Assembly: GCA_947444055.1 (NCBI GenBank)
Contig: CANEYR010000023.1
Location: 1 to 50,558, forward strand
Source of the DNA: Planctomycetota bacterium
GTDB lineage: Bacteria > Planctomycetota > UBA1135 > UBA2386
DNA: 50,558 nt
Direction of reading: 5' to 3'
Below the pieces are notes generated by a model. The model was not told the origin of the DNA, made no database searches, and saw only the letters and a program-made list of their open reading frames with translations. How positions within the stretch are numbered: position 1 is the first letter of the stretch; every line of letters begins with the position of its first letter. Position numbers and translations under genes: made by a program. This document shows positions 46,964-50,558 of the stretch, piece by piece.

Positions 46964-47608
46964 TCAGTCGGATTCGAGCAGCAGCACGTGGATGGACTTC
47001 GGCCCGTGCACACCGACGACGAGCGTCAGCTCGATATCGGCAGTGCGCGATGGCCCGGTAACGAACGTGATCGTGCGCGCACACGGCGCCCCAGCCTTCG
47101 TTTGCAAGAGAGCGAACGCTTCGCCAAGCGTGCCGAGCAGGCGCGAACGCGGCAGCACCGCGATGTGAACCGCCGGCAACAAGGACGCCAAGCGATGTTG
47201 CTCGTCCACCGACGTCAGCACCAAGGTGCCGGTCTCGGCAATGCCCCACTGCGCGCCCGTGATGCCGACGTCTGCCGTCATCAGTTCGTCGCGCGGCGCC
47301 CCCGCCGGCAAGCGACGCACGTCCGTCGGCACCAACGCCAACATCGCCGGCAAACCCTCGGCATCACTGAGTGCTAACACCTTGGCCCCGGACGCCGCCA
47401 CGATGGCCGCGATGCGAACGCGCAGTGCCGCGTGGTCCGCCACCACGTCCACTTGGCCGCCGATCTTCGTCAGCACCGCGACGAACCGTTCGACCCGTTC
47501 TCCAACCGGCATCTCGCGCGGGCTCGTCAACGCCGGCAACGCCGCCGCGGTCGCCCCACGCAGCCCTTTGCGAATGGTGCCAAGAATGCTGTCGCGCGCG
47601 CTGCTCAC
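46964..47608 (-). CDS. lutC: Lactate utilisation protein LutC (LUD domain)
   Basis: A 214-aa LUD-domain protein (LutC/YkgG), one of three proteins needed to oxidise L-lactate to pyruvate. The conserved core is ADVGITGAQWGIAETGTLVL and VLPRSRLLGTL, with TFVTGPSRTADIELTLVVGVHGP near the end. The GTG start at 47608 overlaps the lutB stop (GTGA). A start at 47626 would add six residues overlapping lutB. It probably depends on LutB and LutA for the complete enzyme. Confidence 0.9.
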   Translation of the reverse strand: MSSARDSILGTIRKGLRGATAAALPALTSPREMPVGERVERFVAVLTKIGGQVDVVADHAALRVRIAAIVAASGAKVLALSDAEGLPAMLALVPTDVRRLPAGAPRDELMTADVGITGAQWGIAETGTLVLTSVDEQHRLASLLPAVHIAVLPRSRLLGTLGEAFALLQTKAGAPCARTITFVTGPSRTADIELTLVVGVHGPKSIHVLLLESD

Positions 47609-49053
47609 GACGCACCGCCGCGCCACGTCGAACGGAACGAACGCTTCGCCAACTTCGGCAGTTCACGGCTCGAGTGCCACGCCCGCACCGGCCCCGCCAG
47701 TTTCTGCAGGAACGGCACCTTCTCGCCAACCCGCGCCATCCACATCGCGAAGCGAAAGCGCCGCGGTCCCCGCGTGAACCATGCCCACACTCGCCACGCC
47801 ATTCGTTCGCCAAAGCCCCCGCGCGTCGGCGGCTGGCCTTGTTCGCCCAGCACCGCGCGCCGGCGCAGTTCGAGCAGCAGCGAGGGGATATCGATCTTGA
47901 CCGGACACACGTCCTTGCACGCGCCGCACAGACTCGATGCGAAGGGCAAGGTGCCGCCCGCATGCAGGCCCGCGAGCTGCGGCGTCAGGATGGCGCCGAT
48001 CGGGCCCGGATAGACCGAGCCATAGGCGTGGCCACCGATCGATTGGTAGACGGGGCACGCGTTCAAGCAGGCGCCGCAGCGAATGCACGCCAGCGTCTCG
48101 CGCATCAACTCATCACCGACGATGCGGGAACGCCCGTTGTCGAGCAGCACGATGTGCAGTTCGCGCGGCCCTTGGCCCGCCGGATCGGGGCCCGTCAGCA
48201 GACTCTGGTAGGTCGTCAGATGCTGGCCCGTTCCCGATCGCGGCAGCAACTTCAAGAACACTTCGAGGTCGGCGAAGCGCGGAATCACCTTCTCGATGCC
48301 CATCACGGCGACGTGCACTTTCGGCAGCGTCGTCGTCATGCGGGCGTTCCCTTCGTTCTCCAGAATCAGGATGGTGCCGGTCTCGGCGACGCCGAAGTTG
48401 ACGCCGCTGATGCCGAGGTCGGCCGCCGCGAAGTGCGCGCGCAGACGCTGCCGCGCATGCGCCGCCAACACCGCGGGTTCACTCGATGGTGCAATGCCGA
48501 GCTTGGCGACGAACAGCTCACCGATCGCTTCCTTCGTCTTGTGGATCGCTGGCACGATGATGTGCGACGGCGTCTCGCCCGCGAGTTGGATGATCCATTC
48601 CCCGAGGTCGGTCTCGACCGGCTCGGCGCCATCCTGCGCCAAGGCCGCGTTCAGTTCGATCTCCTCGGTCGCCATGCTCTTGGACTTCACCAGACGCTTG
48701 GCGTCGTGCTGCAGCGCAATCGTGCGCACGATGGCACACGCCTCGGCACCGTCCCGCGCCCAATGCACGATGGTGCCCACGGCTTCGCTGCGCGCGACGA
48801 ACTGCTCGAGGTAGTGATCGAGCCGCGACAGGGTCGCTGCTTTGATCGCGGCCGCGCGCGTGCGCAGCTCTTCCCAATCGGGAACCGCGGCGATTGCCCC
48901 ACCGCGACGTTCGGCGAAGAGGTCCGTCGCCCGCCGCAAGGCCCCAGTCAGCACCGGATCGGCAAGCGCTTGGCGCGCGTTGGCAGGGAAGGTCTCTGGG
49001 CGAAGGTGGCTCACGAGGTGCGGCAGGATCACCGCCAAGTCATGCCGTTGCAC
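47605..49053 (-). CDS. lutB: Iron-sulfur lactate utilisation protein LutB
   Basis: A 482-aa LutB: an N-terminal LUD domain (GVAETGTILILENEGNAR) followed by two 4Fe-4S motifs, CIRCGACLNACPVY starting at residue 323 and CGACKDVCPVKIDI. It transfers electrons within the LutABC complex. The start is the GTG at 49053, with AGGAA upstream. The C-terminal region is long and basic as usual. Its stop overlaps lutC by GTGA. A divergent secreted-protein gene lies upstream, separating it from lutA. Confidence 0.92.
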   Translation of the reverse strand: MQRHDLAVILPHLVSHLRPETFPANARQALADPVLTGALRRATDLFAERRGGAIAAVPDWEELRTRAAAIKAATLSRLDHYLEQFVARSEAVGTIVHWARDGAEACAIVRTIALQHDAKRLVKSKSMATEEIELNAALAQDGAEPVETDLGEWIIQLAGETPSHIIVPAIHKTKEAIGELFVAKLGIAPSSEPAVLAAHARQRLRAHFAAADLGISGVNFGVAETGTILILENEGNARMTTTLPKVHVAVMGIEKVIPRFADLEVFLKLLPRSGTGQHLTTYQSLLTGPDPAGQGPRELHIVLLDNGRSRIVGDELMRETLACIRCGACLNACPVYQSIGGHAYGSVYPGPIGAILTPQLAGLHAGGTLPFASSLCGACKDVCPVKIDIPSLLLELRRRAVLGEQGQPPTRGGFGERMAWRVWAWFTRGPRRFRFAMWMARVGEKVPFLQKLAGPVRAWHSSRELPKLAKRSFRSTWRGGAS

Positions 49054-49161
49054 GCGCGTTCCTGCCGCGGGCAAGACCAAGAAGAGCCCGAGGCCCTGCC
49101 GCGCCCGAATCTGGCCGCCTACACTTCGCGCCCCCGCCGCCCCCCCGAGTTCGACCCCATC

Positions 49162-49875
49162 ATGATCCTGCGCCACTTCGCTCTCGCCACCGCTCTCGCC
49201 GCCACAAACTCGCTCACCGCCCAGGACGTCGTGACCTTGCACAGCGTGACGGTGCTCGCCGACAACAACGTCACCGTCGTCTACTCGAAGAACTTCGCGA
49301 CCTGCGCCCACATGCGCTTCAACAACGGCGCCTGCACACAAATGGGCGTGCTGACGCACACCAACAACATCTTCTGCACCCAGGGCAGCTTCGTCAGCGT
49401 CACCGTGCCGCCCTCGGCCTTCATCGCCGGCTTTGGCCCCGGCATCCCGGTCTTCATGGTGCACGGCAACAACTCCGGCACCGCCAGCGCCTGCGTTACC
49501 GTCAGCTGCAACGGCACCTACGGCACTGGCTGCGTCGGCACGACGGGAGCACCCGCGCTGGACGCAAACGACGACTGCCCGCCGGCCGGCACGACCGTCG
49601 ACTTCACGGTCAGCAACGGCCTGCCGGGATCGATCGCCGTGCTCGGCTTCGGCATCGGCCAAGCCAACATTCCGGTGCTCGGCTGCAACCTGCTGCTCGG
49701 CTCCGTGCTCGGCACGGTCGCAGTGCCCTTCAACGGCAGCGGGGCCGGTACTTTCGCGTTCCCACTGCCGATCGGCAGCGCCGGCGTCGTGTTCACGACG
49801 CAGGCGTTCGCGATCGACGCCGGTGGGCCGCAGGGCTTCTCGGCCACGAACGGGCTGTTGGTCCGCGTGCTGTAG
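49162..49875 (+). CDS. Secreted beta-rich protein with planctomycete-type C-terminal module
   Basis: A 237-aa secreted protein: signal peptide ending near LTAQ (residue 20), several cysteines, then a C-terminal module (GTGCVGTTGAPALDA, NIPVLGCNLLLG, QAFAIDAGGPQGFSATNGLLV) similar in layout to those of the 39947-42160 and 44185-46890 proteins. It sits on the opposite strand between lutB and lutA and is transcribed away from lutB and towards lutA. Function unknown. Confidence 0.7.
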   Translation: MILRHFALATALAATNSLTAQDVVTLHSVTVLADNNVTVVYSKNFATCAHMRFNNGACTQMGVLTHTNNIFCTQGSFVSVTVPPSAFIAGFGPGIPVFMVHGNNSGTASACVTVSCNGTYGTGCVGTTGAPALDANDDCPPAGTTVDFTVSNGLPGSIAVLGFGIGQANIPVLGCNLLLGSVLGTVAVPFNGSGAGTFAFPLPIGSAGVVFTTQAFAIDAGGPQGFSATNGLLVRVL

Positions 49876-49907
49876 GCACCACGACGCGGCCAAGCCGCCG
49901 CGCCCGT

Positions 49908-50558
49908 TCACCGCGACGCCAGAATCTCCGCCAAGTGCATCGCCCGCACCTTCGACCCTTGGCGTTGCAAGCGCCCGCGAATCTGCATCAGGCACGAACT
50001 GTCGACGGCACTGAGCACGTCGACCGGATGCGCCGCCAGATCCTTCAGCTTGTGATCCAGCATCGCCGTCGACAGCTCCGGGAACTTCACTGAGAACGTG
50101 CCGCCAAAACCGCAGCACGCCTCACTGGTCTGCAACTCCACCAGCTCCAGTCCCCGCACCGCGCGCAGCAGCGCCCGCGGCTCGTCGCGCACACCCAACT
50201 CCCGCAGCCCGTGGCAGGCGTCGTGCCACGCCACCTTCGCGTTCATGCGCGCCCCGACATCGGTGACGCCGAGCTCGCGCACCAAGAATGACGACAGCTC
50301 GAAGGTGCGTTCCGCGACGTGCTTAGCGCGCGCTTGCCAAGATGGCTCCTCCGCGAACAACGCCGGATAACGATGCACCATCGCGATGCACGAACCCGAT
50401 GGCGCCACGATCGCTTCGGCGCGTTCGAACACGTCGAGGAAGTGCTTGGCGACCGAGCGCGCATCGACCTGAAAGCCCGAGTTGAACGCTGGCTGCCCAC
50501 AGCACGTCTGCGCCGGATCAAACGTCACCGTGCAGCCTGCCCGTTCGAGCACCGACAC
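49908..50558 (-). CDS. lutA: Lactate utilisation protein LutA (cysteine-rich domains), N-terminus outside window
   Basis: 216 visible residues of a LutA/GlpC/HdrB-like protein with two cysteine-rich CCG domains that hold an iron-sulfur site: TCCGQPAFNSG near the start and ACCGFGGTFSVKFP later, with SGSCIAMV and WHDACHGLRELG between. Only about 25-30 N-terminal residues are missing (the family starts with a VALFVPC-like strand). LutA forms the lactate oxidation complex with LutB and LutC, which are on the same strand but separated by a 0.8-kb opposite-strand gene. Confidence 0.9.
   Translation of the reverse strand: MSVLERAGCTVTFDPAQTCCGQPAFNSGFQVDARSVAKHFLDVFERAEAIVAPSGSCIAMVHRYPALFAEEPSWQARAKHVAERTFELSSFLVRELGVTDVGARMNAKVAWHDACHGLRELGVRDEPRALLRAVRGLELVELQTSEACCGFGGTFSVKFPELSTAMLDHKLKDLAAHPVDVLSAVDSSCLMQIRGRLQRQGSKVRAMHLAEILASR

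Noticed and set aside
1..50558. CRISPR array, rRNA or prophage
   Set aside because: No regularly spaced repeats, rRNA signature stretches or phage structural genes were seen on either strand.

Overview
The window is about 50.6 kb of GC-rich bacterial DNA, tightly packed with genes. Many neighbouring genes overlap by an ATGA or GTGA start/stop quartet. Several secreted proteins share a C-terminal beta-rich module, and there is a stand-alone DUF3299 protein, a VIT/VWA protein and a REP-type transposase. This combination suggests a Planctomycetota-like organism. That is inferred from gene content only; no rRNA or tRNA gene was seen.

Left part (1-20.7 kb), mostly housekeeping and accessory: an MBOAT O-acyltransferase (cut by the window edge), gpsA and plsY for phospholipid synthesis, a solitary HyuA-type ATPase, a TPR lipoprotein coupled to a degenerate HD-GYP membrane protein, and an operon of an EboE-like TIM barrel, a Lol/MacB-like ABC transporter and a DUF3299 protein. 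These are followed by a LOG-family protein, a translationally coupled operon (VIT/VWA protein, ECF-like sigma factor, 77-aa protein, CxxC membrane protein), a PhyH-type dioxygenase, a TPR-AAA+ ATPase and a TPR membrane protein.

Centre (20.7-30.5 kb), the most interesting region: a compact biosynthetic cluster. It has an acyl-adenylating ligase (divergent), a TauD-fold oxygenase of the ScoE/Rv0097 isonitrile-synthase type, an FcoT/ScoD/Rv0098-type protein, and a 2,180-aa type I polyketide synthase with domains ACP-KS-AT-DH-(pseudoKR)-ER-KR-ACP. In actinobacterial isonitrile lipopeptide clusters the same enzyme trio works with a free ACP and an NRPS. Here the ACP appears fused to the N-terminus of a fully reducing PKS and no NRPS is present, so the predicted product is an isonitrile-primed polyketide or fatty acid.

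Right part (30.5-50.6 kb): a REP-associated tyrosine transposase, a giant DUF4011-helicase-nuclease protein of the anti-phage type, a truncated pseudogene, a methyltransferase, a HicB antitoxin followed by a frameshifted hicA, secreted proteins, an FAH-hydrolase/SDR pair typical of sugar-acid breakdown, and lutC-lutB-lutA for lactate oxidation. lutA is separated from lutB by an opposite-strand secreted-protein gene and runs off the window end.
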